From positions 4,430,857 through 4,494,856 of the forward strand of contig NZ_LJIX01000006.1 of NCBI RefSeq assembly GCF_001420595.1: DNA of 64,000 nt, given 5' to 3'. Position numbers and translations under genes: made by a program. The notes below the pieces were generated by a model. That model worked only from the letters and a program-made list of their open reading frames with translations, made no database searches and was not told where the DNA came from. The stretch's first letter is position 1. Every line of letters starts with the position of its first letter. Positions 42,329-51,856 of the stretch are shown here, one piece after another. The stretch comes from Cytobacillus solani (GTDB taxonomy: Bacteria; Bacillota; Bacilli; Bacillales; Cytobacillaceae).

Positions 42329-42367
42329 AAAAAAGAGCCCTTGCATTTTTATGCAACAGCTCTTTTC
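42329..42367 (-). terminator. Terminator of degU
   Basis: AAAAGAGC..TTGCAT-TTTT-ATGCAA..GCTCTTTT (42331-42366), long stem with an internal 2-nt bulge, T-run on either strand. Serves degSU and may also block read-through from array A. Confidence 0.9.
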
Positions 42368-42378
42368 TCAATAACGTA

Positions 42379-43065
42379 CTACCGAACTTCTACCCAGCCA
42401 TTTTTAATGGCGACAACTACGGCTTGTGTACGGTCGTTTACGTTCATTTTTTGTAAAATATTGCTGACGTGGTTTTTAACCGTTTTTTCACTAATGAAGA
42501 TGGCTTCACCAATTCCGCGGTTGCTTTTTCCATCTGCTAGCAGCTGGAGTACTTCGCATTCGCGGCGAGTTAGCAGATGAAGCGGACGGCGAATTTCTAC
42601 GCGCGGCATGTGAGATTGACCTTGTCCTGCTTCCTCTAACGCAAGTCTGCGGTATTCATTTACAAGATTATGGGTTACCTTTGGATGTAAGTATGAACCG
42701 CCATCGGCTACTACTTTGACAGCTTCAATTAATGCGTCTGCATCCATTTCCTTCAATAGATAGCCGCTTGCGCCTGTCTTCAATGCATGCGAAACATAAT
42801 TTTCATCATCATGAATGGAAAGAATAATCACCTTTGATTCAGGGAATTTTTCAATCAGCTGGCGTGTAGCCTCAACACCATTTGTACTCGGCATATTAAT
42901 ATCCATAATAATGACGTCTGGTTGGTGCTGTTCAACGATGGAAAGAGCTTCACTTCCATCATCCCCTTCAGCTACTACCTCAAACGATTTTTCAAAATCT
43001 AAAATGCGTTTTACGCCTTCTCTAAATAATTGGTGGTCATCAATTATGACAATCTTTGTAGTCAT
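42379..43065 (-). CDS. degU: Two-component response regulator DegU
   Basis: 228 aa. Receiver domain ([19 protein letters not shown]; phospho-Asp in [17 protein letters not shown]) and LuxR-type HTH ([39 protein letters not shown]). Controls exoenzymes, competence, motility and biofilm genes. Start at 43065 because GTAGGAGGGG precedes it; the upstream ATG at 43089 lies before that site. Confidence 0.97.
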   Translation of the reverse strand: MTTKIVIIDDHQLFREGVKRILDFEKSFEVVAEGDDGSEALSIVEQHQPDVIIMDINMPSTNGVEATRQLIEKFPESKVIILSIHDDENYVSHALKTGASGYLLKEMDADALIEAVKVVADGGSYLHPKVTHNLVNEYRRLALEEAGQGQSHMPRVEIRRPLHLLTRRECEVLQLLADGKSNRGIGEAIFISEKTVKNHVSNILQKMNVNDRTQAVVVAIKNGWVEVR

Positions 43066-43176
43066 TTTTTCCCCTCCTACATTCTTCACATAGATTTTAT
43101 CTAAGTAATTTCTTATTTCTCTTTAAAATTTGCTACTATCTTTGCGAAATAATTATTCCGTTCCCCTCTACTATCC

Positions 43177-44334
43177 TCAATTATTCGAGTCACAAATAAT
43201 AGGAACCTGAATGAGAACAACTGTCCCTTTTCCTATTTTTGAATCAATGGACAGCTCGCCTTCTAATAGCTCGACCCTTTCTCTCATGCCGATCAAGCCA
43301 AAGGAATTTGTCTTTTTCTGAGAGGTATCAAAGCCGATCCCATCATCTTTAATGATAGCAGAAACTTTGGACTTATCGATTTCAAGCTTCACTTGTATTT
43401 CTGATGGCCGAGCATGTTTAATCGCATTCTGTACAGATTCTTGGATGAGTCGAAATAGAGCCACTTCATAATTTGCTGGGAGTCTCTTTTCTTCTTTTAA
43501 ATTTGCAAAGACAATTTTTGTTTTCTTATGATATTCTTCGGTTGTCTGCAAGTATTTTTTGAGGGTCGGAACTAAGCCTAAATCGTCAAGAGCCATCGGA
43601 CGCAGGTCATAAATAATCCTCCGCACTTCATATAGTGCATTTCGGACCATTTTTTTCAGGTCGCGAATTTCCTTGAATGCTTCATTGCTGCCTCTTTCCC
43701 GGTATACTCGTTCAATTAAATCCGAACGCATCATGACATTTGCCATCATTTGCGCTGGACCGTCATGAATTTCCCTAGATACACGTTTTCGCTCTTCTTC
43801 TTGCGCAGCGATGATTTTCAACCCGAAGTCTTGTTTCATCTTGGCATCCTCGAGCATTTCACCAACTTGCTGGAGATCGCTTGTTAAATAATTCATAACG
43901 ACCGTAATTTGGGAAATGAGATGTTCTGCACGCTCAATCGTTTCCTGTAAGCCAATAAGCCTTCTTTCAATATCATCGCGTCGATCCCGAAGCTGCTTTT
44001 CTATTTGCTGGTTCATGGAATAATTCATTTGCAGCTGATGAGCTTTTTCATATGCATCTCGTACTTCCGCTTCAGTATAATCCTTAAAGTGCATGCTTAC
44101 TTCAGAAAGACGTTTTCTCGCAAAACGCGTTTGAACATCGAGCCTGTCCCCTTCGCTAATGGTCTTCGCAACTTGCTCCTTCATTGCTTTAAGCTCATCA
44201 CTTAAAGTCATATGATCCTTGCGGCATTGCTCACCAATACGAAAAATTTCGTTCTTGCTAATGTCAACCGTGTCAATCATTTTTTCTAATATTAAATCAA
44301 GCGTCTTTGTATCAAGTTTCTTTTTTTTGCTCAT
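43177..44334 (-). CDS. degS: Sensor histidine kinase DegS
   Basis: 385-aa cytoplasmic kinase. N-terminal coiled-coil sensor (about 1-170), phospho-His box EEERKRVSREIHDGPAQMM (HisKA_3 type), ATPase domain with N-box ESVQNAIKHA and IKDDGIGFD. Partner of DegU 111 bp downstream. Confidence 0.96.
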   Translation of the reverse strand: MSKKKKLDTKTLDLILEKMIDTVDISKNEIFRIGEQCRKDHMTLSDELKAMKEQVAKTISEGDRLDVQTRFARKRLSEVSMHFKDYTEAEVRDAYEKAHQLQMNYSMNQQIEKQLRDRRDDIERRLIGLQETIERAEHLISQITVVMNYLTSDLQQVGEMLEDAKMKQDFGLKIIAAQEEERKRVSREIHDGPAQMMANVMMRSDLIERVYRERGSNEAFKEIRDLKKMVRNALYEVRRIIYDLRPMALDDLGLVPTLKKYLQTTEEYHKKTKIVFANLKEEKRLPANYEVALFRLIQESVQNAIKHARPSEIQVKLEIDKSKVSAIIKDDGIGFDTSQKKTNSFGLIGMRERVELLEGELSIDSKIGKGTVVLIQVPIICDSNN

Positions 44335-44799
44335 TAAATATCCTCCAATCGAAAAGCATACGCTTAGCGACCTATGGACTGTATAGCTTATGAAAAAAGC
44401 TTATGTACTGTAAATGCTTCTCTTCTACCCAGCATAGACCTACTTTTAAACAAATTTCTTCCACTAATCCCTTTTATTCTAGCTTGAAATGGCTTGTTAT
44501 ACTATCTCTGAACACTTAAAAACAGGCTAAAATGGGCAAAATTCCGTAAAAAGACTTAGTATTATGTTTCATACATATGACTTATATCCTATAATATGAC
44601 CATAAATTATCTTTATTAGCCAACTATATTCAGTGAATAACTTATTTATAGAAGGTTCCTACCATTTGAATATTGTTATTATAACACGGAGACTTTTTTA
44701 CAATATTAAAGTTTCATTACATTCAGCTTATAATTGAAGTTTTACAACTTGTCGAATTATAATGAAGAAAGGCGAATTAGATTGGAAAGGAGCGGTTAT
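44335..44799. other. Divergent intergenic region degS / yvyE
   Basis: About 465 bp, AT-rich, no ORF I trust. It should contain the promoters of degS (minus) and yvyE (plus). I could not choose a clear pair. Confidence 0.4.
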
Positions 44800-45438
44800 A
44801 TGCTGCCCCGTTACTATACTGTAAAAGGTTACGGAGAACACGAAATCATCATCCAAAAATCGCGATTTATCGCTTATGTTGAAAGAGCGGAATCGGAAGA
44901 AGAAGCACAAGAATTTATCCAAAAAATAAAAAAACAAAATTGGGATGCCACACATAATTGCTCTGCCTATATGATTGGAGAAAATGATCAGATCCAAAAA
45001 GCAAATGATGATGGTGAACCGAGCGGAACCGCAGGCGTTCCCATCCTTGAAGTACTCAAGAAAAAGCAATTGAAAGATACGGTTGTTGTCATTACTCGGT
45101 ACTTCGGAGGAATCAAGCTTGGAGCAGGCGGCCTTATTCGTGCTTATGGGAAATCTACCTCAGAAGGCATTGATGCAACTGGGATTGTTGAAAGAAAGCT
45201 CATGCAGGTTATGCATACGAAGGTGGACTATACTTGGCTTGGAAAGCTCGAAAACGAACTTCGCTCCTCTATCTATGCGCTTAAGGAAATCCATTATTTA
45301 GATACGGTAGAGATCGAAACATTTGTGGAGGAAGAACAAACAGCTGCCTTTACAGAATGGATGATTGAGCTAACGAATGGACAGGGAGAAATTACAGAAG
45401 GCGCCTTGTTATATTTGGAAGAAGACGTGGAAAAATAA
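44800..45438 (+). CDS. yvyE: YigZ/IMPACT family protein YvyE
   Basis: 212 aa. UPF0029 N-domain (EIIIQKSRFIAYVERAESEE, DATHNCSAYMIG, DDGEPSGTAGVPILEVLKKK, ITRYFGGIKLGAGGLIRAYG) and a smaller C-domain. Relatives of eukaryotic IMPACT; function in bacteria not established. Start at 44800 has GGAAAGGAGCGG; a longer reading from 44734 has none. Divergent from degS as in B. subtilis. Confidence 0.93.
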   Translation: MLPRYYTVKGYGEHEIIIQKSRFIAYVERAESEEEAQEFIQKIKKQNWDATHNCSAYMIGENDQIQKANDDGEPSGTAGVPILEVLKKKQLKDTVVVITRYFGGIKLGAGGLIRAYGKSTSEGIDATGIVERKLMQVMHTKVDYTWLGKLENELRSSIYALKEIHYLDTVEIETFVEEEQTAAFTEWMIELTNGQGEITEGALLYLEEDVEK

Positions 45439-45602
45439 TTATATTTACGATTACTGATAATTTCGGTAAAATTAACTATTGATTTACTTGCGTTTAACAA
45501 AGCCAGCCTGCAATATGTGTCTTTTTTAATGAAACAAATAGAACATACAAAGAATACAGTCACTAAAGTTTCTTTACTATTAAAACAAAAAGTGGGGATA
45601 AA

Positions 45603-46640
45603 ATGTCTAATCTTAGGTCAAATAGGAGAAAAAGCAAAAAGAAGCGTTTTTGGCGCACCTTTGTCCTTTTAATCCTGCTCCTTTTAGTTGGTGGCGGATC
45701 GTATTTTGCATTTGATATTGCTTACCACGCAAAAAAGGCTACTGATAATATTTACCAAGAAATTGATCGTGAAAAAGTAGAAAATCATCGAACAGAAGAG
45801 GTTAAGATTACGAAAGAGCCTTTTAATATCCTATTATTAGGAATTGAAGAACAAGGTGGCGGACAGCGATCAGATGTACTTCTGCTTGTAACCGTTAATC
45901 CAATTACAGAAGAAGTATCCATGTTAAGTATTCCTCGTGACACACGAATTATGGTTCCGGCGGCTGGAAAGAAAACAAAAATTACTGAGTCCTTTAGCTA
46001 CGGCGGCGTTGAATCAACAATTGAAACGATTGATGAGCTGCTAGATGTGCCAATTGATTATTATATTACGACGAACTTTGACGGATTTGAAGATATCGTT
46101 GACACACTTGGCGGAGTGGAAGTAAATGTTCCATTTACATTTAAATCACAGCTTACAGGCAGCTTAAAGTGGAAAACCTTTTATGAAGGTCCAATGGATC
46201 TAAATGGGAATGAAGCTCTTGCCTATGTAAGAATGAGAAAAAAGGATCCACAAGGGGATAAAGGCCGAAACGAAAGACAGAAGGAAGTAATCAAGGCCAT
46301 TATTGATAAAGGAACATCCTTCGGTACGATTACAAAAATTAATGATATATTAGGTGACTTAGGAGAGAATGTAAAAACAAACATTCCCCCGTCTAAATTT
46401 GCAAATTTCATAAAACTATATAGCAAAATAAAGAATACAGAAATTCAGAACTTAACAATAGAAGGCGAAGATGAATACATTAATGGCGTTTATTATTATA
46501 TTCCTGATGATGACTCTATTGATGAAGTAAGCACAATATTAAATGACAGCTTAACAAATACGAAGAAAACAGTAAGAACAAATGACCAGCCTTCTCAAAA
46601 TTCGCAATCAGAACAAGATACGGATAACGAAGAATACTAG
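45603..46640 (+). CDS. tagU: LCP-family cell-wall polymer ligase (LytR/TagU-like)
   Basis: 345 aa. Cytoplasmic basic tail (RSNRRKSKKKRF), one membrane helix (about 20-40), then an extracellular LytR-CpsA-Psr domain (RSDVLLLVTVNPITEEVSML, SIPRDTRIMV, GGVEVNVPFTF, RNERQKEVIKAI). LCP enzymes attach teichoic acids or other glycopolymers to peptidoglycan. It follows yvyE as lytR does in B. subtilis. C-terminal Ser/Asn/Gln-rich tail. Confidence 0.92.
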   Translation: MSNLRSNRRKSKKKRFWRTFVLLILLLLVGGGSYFAFDIAYHAKKATDNIYQEIDREKVENHRTEEVKITKEPFNILLLGIEEQGGGQRSDVLLLVTVNPITEEVSMLSIPRDTRIMVPAAGKKTKITESFSYGGVESTIETIDELLDVPIDYYITTNFDGFEDIVDTLGGVEVNVPFTFKSQLTGSLKWKTFYEGPMDLNGNEALAYVRMRKKDPQGDKGRNERQKEVIKAIIDKGTSFGTITKINDILGDLGENVKTNIPPSKFANFIKLYSKIKNTEIQNLTIEGEDEYINGVYYYIPDDDSIDEVSTILNDSLTNTKKTVRTNDQPSQNSQSEQDTDNEEY

Positions 46641-46653
46641 ATTAATATAATAC

Positions 46654-46694
46654 AAGCCTGTGTAAACGTGAAAACGTGCCACAGGCTTTTTTTG
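46654..46694 (+). terminator. Terminator of tagU
   Basis: AAGCCTGTG (46654-46662) pairs with CACAGGCTT (46680-46688), then seven T. Confidence 0.9.
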
Positions 46695-46847
46695 TATAAA
46701 ATCTCCAGAATACCCCCTCTACATCCATTGCTATCTATATTTTTCTAATAATAAATAACTATATTTAGTATTTATAGTTGGAACATTAGACAAAGTTCGC
46801 TAGAATAAGATACGGAAATATAATTTTGTCGACGGAGGGAAAAAATT

Positions 46848-48956
46848 TTGAAAAAACTGATTGCTTCTTCTGTTCTTGCTACTGCTGCTCTCTTTCCTGC
46901 CATCGTACAAGCAGAAAGCCTTGATACACCGGCAAATACGTTAGTAGAACAAATAAACAGCAGTATGATTCAAACAGGTAAGAACGCTTTAATTACTGAA
47001 AATAATGTAAACATTCGGAAGGGCGCTACTACTTCTTATCAAGTAGTCACAAAACTTTCAAAAAACACAGTAGTCAAAGTGATTGATAGCTTTACAAACA
47101 GCAAAGGGGAACTTTGGTATCGGATTGAGCTTGGCTCCGTAAAAGGCTGGGTAATCCAAGATTATGTCGCACCATCTAATGATTATAAGCCTGCTCCTCC
47201 AAGTACAGAAGTCAAAACAATTTATGCGGCAAAGGCTCCGGTTCGAAAAGGGGCAACTGATTCATACAGCATCGTTACATATGTTTATCAGAATCAAAAA
47301 GTAAACATTATTGATACGTTTAAAAATGCAGCTGGAGAAACATGGTACCGTGCTGATCTAGGATCCGTAAAAGGCTGGATTCATGGGGATGCCTTTGATT
47401 CAACTGCTAATCCGCCAAGCCCTCCAGGGTCTGAAACAACGGATCTCCCCGATATTGGCAGCTATGTTTATAGCGGGCAAAATGGGCTGGATGTCAGAAA
47501 AGGAGCAACTACCTCTTACGCATCCGTCTACAAGCTTTCATTAAACCAGAAAGTAAAAGTTATCGATCACTTTACCCATACAGACGGTACAGCTTGGCTA
47601 AGAGTAGAGGTAAATGCTTCATTAGCGGGCTGGATTCCAGCAGAATCAGTTAGTACGTCTGAATCATTGAATCTTGATTTGTATGTAACTGCCGATGTAG
47701 CTAATTTAAGGAGCGGTCCATCCACGAGCTATTCAATTATGGATCAGGCAACAAAAGGAACACTTTTAAAAGCAGTAAAATCTGAAAAGGGTTCAGATGG
47801 CCACTTATGGTATCAAGTACTGACAAGCTCCAATCAATTAGCATGGATCAGTGAAACGATTGTTTCAACACAGACTACTAATACATATGCTGTTGGTTCA
47901 AAGTACACGGTCAGTACATCAAATACGAATCTGCGTTCAGGTGCATCCACTCAATATAAAGTGGTAGAAGTTCTGAAAAAGAATACGACAATAACAATCC
48001 TTGGTGAGTTCAAGAACTCTCTTGGCCAGCAATGGATCAATATTTTGAGCTCTTCTGGAAAAAAGGGATGGGTTCTAAGCTCTGATATGGCTTCCTTTCA
48101 ATTAGTATCTAAGAAGCTATTATCGCCAACAGTAACTACTTCGGGTGGAGATCAATACTTAAACTGGAAAAAAGCGAGTAATTTTTCCGTTTCTTACACA
48201 ACACTGTCTTCCAATCGCTTAAAGCTGACAGGAGGATTAACAGATGTTGAGCTGCCTTCTGGAAAAATTCCTGGAATTCAATCCGTCGAAACCTTCGCTT
48301 CAGGGGCTGAAAAATCAGTCGTGATAACGTTTGAACCAGGATACTCCTTTACGATGAGAAATTATAATGACAAGCTATCTATTAAAATTGTTCCATTCGG
48401 TATGAAAGGAAAAACAATTATCGTCGATGCTGGTCATGGCGGAAAGGATTCTGGGGCAGTAGGTCCTTCTGGAATAAAAGAAAAGGATGTTGTTCTAGCA
48501 ACTGCATTAGCTCTTAAAGAGGAAATAGAAAAATACGGAGCAACTGTCATCCTTACTCGCAGCACTGATGTTTTCCTAGAATTAGCTGAGCGAACAGCAA
48601 TTGCCAACAAATCGACTGCAGATGCATTCATTAGCGTTCATGCAGATTCCTTCTCTGCATCATCTAATGGGTCAACAACTTATTATAATTCAACGGTTAA
48701 TTTTAACGGACCGCGAAGCAAAACATTAGGTAGCGCCGTTCAAAAAAGTATGATTTCTTCACTTAGCACTTATAATCGAGGCGTTAAGGAACAAAACTTC
48801 TATGTAAACCGTATGAATGACCTGCCAAGTATTTTAGTAGAACTCGCTTTCATTTCTAATCCGAAAGAAGAAAAATTGCTGAATTCTAGCGATTTCCGCA
48901 AAAAAGCAGCGGTTGGAATTACCAATGGGCTCGAGGAATACTTTAACAATTTCTAA
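46848..48956 (+). CDS. N-acetylmuramoyl-L-alanine amidase with five SH3 domains
   Basis: 702-aa secreted autolysin. Signal peptide (KKLIASSVLATAALFPAIVQA). Five bacterial SH3b repeats (starts near 45, 125, 205, 280, 355; recurring NIRKGATTSYxVV and KGWV motifs) bind the wall. A beta-rich AMIN-like segment (about 420-520) precedes a C-terminal Amidase_3 domain whose zinc and catalytic residues are all present: DAGHGGKDSG, Glu in IKEKDVV, SVHAD, VELAFISN. TTG start with ACGGAGGGA. It occupies the place of B. subtilis lytC but uses SH3b instead of LytC-type wall repeats. Own terminator at 49013. Confidence 0.93.
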   Translation: MKKLIASSVLATAALFPAIVQAESLDTPANTLVEQINSSMIQTGKNALITENNVNIRKGATTSYQVVTKLSKNTVVKVIDSFTNSKGELWYRIELGSVKGWVIQDYVAPSNDYKPAPPSTEVKTIYAAKAPVRKGATDSYSIVTYVYQNQKVNIIDTFKNAAGETWYRADLGSVKGWIHGDAFDSTANPPSPPGSETTDLPDIGSYVYSGQNGLDVRKGATTSYASVYKLSLNQKVKVIDHFTHTDGTAWLRVEVNASLAGWIPAESVSTSESLNLDLYVTADVANLRSGPSTSYSIMDQATKGTLLKAVKSEKGSDGHLWYQVLTSSNQLAWISETIVSTQTTNTYAVGSKYTVSTSNTNLRSGASTQYKVVEVLKKNTTITILGEFKNSLGQQWINILSSSGKKGWVLSSDMASFQLVSKKLLSPTVTTSGGDQYLNWKKASNFSVSYTTLSSNRLKLTGGLTDVELPSGKIPGIQSVETFASGAEKSVVITFEPGYSFTMRNYNDKLSIKIVPFGMKGKTIIVDAGHGGKDSGAVGPSGIKEKDVVLATALALKEEIEKYGATVILTRSTDVFLELAERTAIANKSTADAFISVHADSFSASSNGSTTYYNSTVNFNGPRSKTLGSAVQKSMISSLSTYNRGVKEQNFYVNRMNDLPSILVELAFISNPKEEKLLNSSDFRKKAAVGITNGLEEYFNNF

Positions 48957-49012
48957 ATACTTGTAAACTATTTTCCATAACGAATATTTATGCTAATCTA
49001 CTATAGGAATAT

Positions 49013-49050
49013 AAATTTGGGTAATTTTTATTAGTTACCCAAATTTTTTT
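49013..49050 (+). terminator. Terminator of the SH3 amidase gene
   Basis: Perfect 12-bp stem AAATTTGGGTAA / TTACCCAAATTT, 10-nt loop, T-run. Confidence 0.93.
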
Positions 49051-49132
49051 CATGGACGAATGTCTCATTTTTCAGAGTTATCCTTTTTTAGGACTAATAG
49101 TTTTTGTTTTTTATATAAAAGGAGGAAAAAAG

Positions 49133-49828
49133 ATGAATCGATCAAAAAAGTTAATGGCAGCAGGTGTGTTAACGCTGGGCCTCGGAGCGGGTGCGGTTAT
49201 TTCGACTCCTCAAGTAATGAAGGCTTCAAGCAACGTTGTATTAGCAAGTGTTGATTGGGTGACTTCTCAATTAAATCCAATGAAAACGAAGATTTCCGAG
49301 CTAGAATCAAAGATTTCCTCACAGCAGCAGGAAATAAATAATCTGAAAGCTCAAATTTCTCAGCCGGGGACAACACCACCGCCTGTTACTCCACCAGTTA
49401 CTGGAGAGCTGCCTTCAGCTGTTTATGCTAAAGGAACAGTTAACATTCATTCTGGAGCAACAAAAGACTATAAAGTAGTTGCTACTAGAGCAAGTGGCTC
49501 TTCATTGAAGGTTATTGATTCACATAAATCTGCAACAGGTCTTTGGTATCGTGTTGAACTTTCTTCTACGTTAAAAGGATGGGTATTTTCTGGAGACGTT
49601 TCTGTTGAAAAGCCAGCGAATGCAGAGAAAACCGTCGTGACATTTGGAGATGTGAATTTGCGTAAAGGAGCGACGACAAGCTATGCATCCCTTCAAGTGA
49701 TTCCAAAAGGGACAACGTTAAAATACATTTCCTCCTTCACAAATGCTGCTGGCGAGGTTTGGCATAATGTTCAAACAGCTGGCGGAATCAAAGGATGGGT
49801 AATCGGCAATCTTAGCGAGGTGAAATAA
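49133..49828 (+). CDS. Secreted coiled-coil protein with two SH3 domains
   Basis: 231 aa. Start at 49133 (AAAGGAGGAAAAAAG upstream) gives a clean signal peptide ending about residue 30. Residues 45-75 form a coiled coil (MKTKISELESKISSQQQEIN). A Pro/Thr linker leads to two SH3b domains (TVNIHSGATKDYKVV..., DVNLRKGATTSYASL...KGWVIG). No catalytic domain, so likely a wall-bound scaffold or modifier. 1 bp before the SpoIID-like gene, so co-translated with it; it sits where a LytA/LytB-type modifier would be expected. Confidence 0.85.
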   Translation: MNRSKKLMAAGVLTLGLGAGAVISTPQVMKASSNVVLASVDWVTSQLNPMKTKISELESKISSQQQEINNLKAQISQPGTTPPPVTPPVTGELPSAVYAKGTVNIHSGATKDYKVVATRASGSSLKVIDSHKSATGLWYRVELSSTLKGWVFSGDVSVEKPANAEKTVVTFGDVNLRKGATTSYASLQVIPKGTTLKYISSFTNAAGEVWHNVQTAGGIKGWVIGNLSEVK

Positions 49829-49829
49829 A

Positions 49830-51152
49830 TTGAAGAAATTTATTTCCATTTTTGCTAGTCTACTATTGCTACTAGTCTATTTACCAACTGACTCGAAAGC
49901 AGCAGAACTAGTAAACTACCCAACCAAAGTAAATGTATCGATTCTTTTAAATGCAAATGTGACTCTCTCTTTAAACGGCTCATATCAGCTTAGCAATAAA
50001 GATACAGGAAATGTTACGCAAGTACCGCCAAACACGACGATTAGTGTTAAAAAGGATAGCGCTGGAGTAACTGTAAGCTACACTGGCTTTACCGAAAGCT
50101 CTGCTAAAGGTTTTGATGTTCAAGAGCAGATCAGCAGTAGTCTATCTCTAGCAAGAGTAAGCAATGGGGTGACTTACCGCGGCAGTTTCTTTTTGAAACC
50201 AAACGGCAGTAAAATAGAAGTCATTAATATTCTTGATATGGAAGACTATTTAAAGGGTGTAGTTCCTAGCGAAATGCCTGCTTCCTGGCATAAAGAGGCT
50301 TTAAAGGCACAAGCCATTTCTGCTCGAAGCTATGCGGCAAATTCAATTATGCTAACAACGACTGCGGCAAGCCAGGTATACCGAGGGTATTCTGGAGAGG
50401 ATGCTCGGACAAATGCCGCCATTAAAGAAACAGAAGGGCTTTTAGTTAAATATAATGGCAAACCGATTCAAACCTTCTTCTTTTCAACAAGCGGCGGCCG
50501 AACGGCAAATGTTGGAGATGTATGGAACTCTAGACAATCCGATTTTCCTTATTTAGTATCTGTTGAAGATCCATATGAAAATTCTCCATACAGCAGCTGG
50601 AGTGAAACATTTACGGCTGCACAAGTGTTAAAATCATTCGGATTTGCTGAAACAGCTCAAATCCTTGATATTACCTTAGCTAAAACAGGCGCAAACGGCG
50701 AAGTTCGCGGAGTAACACTGAAGACTTCTGCTGGCGATAAAACAGTCACTGGAAATGAAGCAGTGATTCGTAAACTATTCCCTCTGCCCGATGCAAACCT
50801 TTATAATCAATTATACTCAAACTGGTTTGATATTCAGGTAAATGGCTCACCAACGGAGCTATCCGTCCAAACAGCTAACGGCACTGAAACCATTAAGGAT
50901 CTAAAAGGACAAAAGGTGCAAACGGCAAATGGCGAAGTTTCCCTTTCAGATTCAAAGATATCGATCCAAACTACTGGTGGGGTTGTTTCTAATGAAGGCG
51001 GAACAGGCATTACCTCTGTAACCCTTAATGGAAAAGGCTGGGGACACCGAATTGGAATGAGCCAATACGGCGCACGTGGCTATGCAGAAAAGGGCTGGAC
51101 TGCTGTACAAATCCTTACCCACTATTTCCAAGGAACAACGGTTTCAAAATAA
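49830..51152 (+). CDS. SpoIID/LytB-domain protein
   Basis: 440 aa, secreted (signal about 1-24). The SpoIID domain (about 125-420) has DMEDYLKGVVPSEMPASWHK, EALKAQAISARSYAAN, TEGLLVKYNGKPIQTFFFST, SGGRTANVGDVW, and WGHRIGMSQYGARGYAEKGW. SpoIID itself is a lytic transglycosylase; B. subtilis LytB, a relative, enhances the LytC amidase. TTG start, the ribosome site GAGGTG overlaps the stop of the SH3 gene. The vegetative-looking context with an amidase argues for the LytB role and not sporulation. Confidence 0.88.
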   Translation: MKKFISIFASLLLLLVYLPTDSKAAELVNYPTKVNVSILLNANVTLSLNGSYQLSNKDTGNVTQVPPNTTISVKKDSAGVTVSYTGFTESSAKGFDVQEQISSSLSLARVSNGVTYRGSFFLKPNGSKIEVINILDMEDYLKGVVPSEMPASWHKEALKAQAISARSYAANSIMLTTTAASQVYRGYSGEDARTNAAIKETEGLLVKYNGKPIQTFFFSTSGGRTANVGDVWNSRQSDFPYLVSVEDPYENSPYSSWSETFTAAQVLKSFGFAETAQILDITLAKTGANGEVRGVTLKTSAGDKTVTGNEAVIRKLFPLPDANLYNQLYSNWFDIQVNGSPTELSVQTANGTETIKDLKGQKVQTANGEVSLSDSKISIQTTGGVVSNEGGTGITSVTLNGKGWGHRIGMSQYGARGYAEKGWTAVQILTHYFQGTTVSK

Positions 51153-51156
51153 AGTC

Positions 51157-51198
51157 AAAAGCGCTTGGAGAATGAGAAATCACTCCAGGCGTTTTCTG
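51157..51198 (+). terminator. Terminator of the SpoIID-like gene
   Basis: AAAAGCGC.TGGAG (from 51157) pairs with CTCCA.GCGTTTT (to 51195). One bulge on each side; T-rich tail. Confidence 0.75.
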
Positions 51199-51249
51199 TT
51201 TCATATTAGAAGATGGAATTCCCTTACTTCACTTTATAGACAAACGAGC

Positions 51250-51790
51250 GCCTTCTCTTGTTACCGTGTCTTCGAGTTTCTGGCTTTCGCGGGCACATGT
51301 TCCTTTCTCTTGTTACCATGCCTTCGAGTTTCTGGCTTCTGCGGGCACATGTTGCCTTCTCTTGTTACCACGCCTTCAAGTTTCTGGCTTTCGCGGGCAC
51401 ATGTTCCTTTCTCTTGTTACCATGCCTTCGAGTTTCTGGCTTCTGCGGGCACATGTTGCCTTCTCTTGTAACCGTGTCTTCGAGTTTCTGGCTTTCGCGG
51501 GCACTTGTTGCCTTCTCTTGTTACCATGCCTTCAAGTTTCTGGCTTCCGCGGGCACTTGTTGCCTTCTTTTGTTACCGTGCCTTCGAGTTTCTGGCTTCC
51601 GCGGCACATGTTGCCTTCTCTTGTTACCGTGTCTTCGAGTTTTTGGCTTTCGCGGGCACATGTTGCCTTCTCTTGTTACCGTGTCTTCGAGTTTCTGGCT
51701 TTCGCGGGCACATGTTCCTTTCTCTTGTTACCGTGCTTTCGAGTTTCTGGCTTTCGCGGGCACATGTCTGCACCCCTCTCCTTCTCCTTC
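51250..51790. repeat. 52-bp tandem repeat array B (about ten units)
   Basis: The mark GTTTCTGGC (one GTTTTTGGC) starts at 51276, 51328, 51380, 51432, 51484, 51536, 51588, 51639, 51691 and 51743: nine steps, eight of exactly 52 bp and one of 51 (a single G lost near 51602). Each unit reads GTTTCTGGC, CTTTCGCGGGCACATGTT (with an ACATGT core), a CCTTCTCTTGTTACC block and a TCTTCGA-like end. Substitutions vary between units; length almost never does. It shares only CTCTTGTT and a TCGA with array A. Lies between the SpoIID-like gene and the convergent glycosyltransferase. Confidence 0.95.
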
Positions 51791-51816
51791 CCCCACTAAC
51801 ATGCCCTCCAGCAAGA

Positions 51817-51856
51817 AGAAAGCCAATTCCTACCTAGGAATTGGCTTTCTTTTTTT
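51817..51856 (+). terminator. Long hairpin overlapping the convergent gene end
   Basis: 16-bp perfect arms AGAAAGCCAATTCCTA / TAGGAATTGGCTTTCT (51817-51832 and 51835-51850), then T-run on the plus strand. The right arm includes the last codons and stop of the minus-strand glycosyltransferase. Strong barrier between array B transcripts and the polysaccharide genes. Confidence 0.85.
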
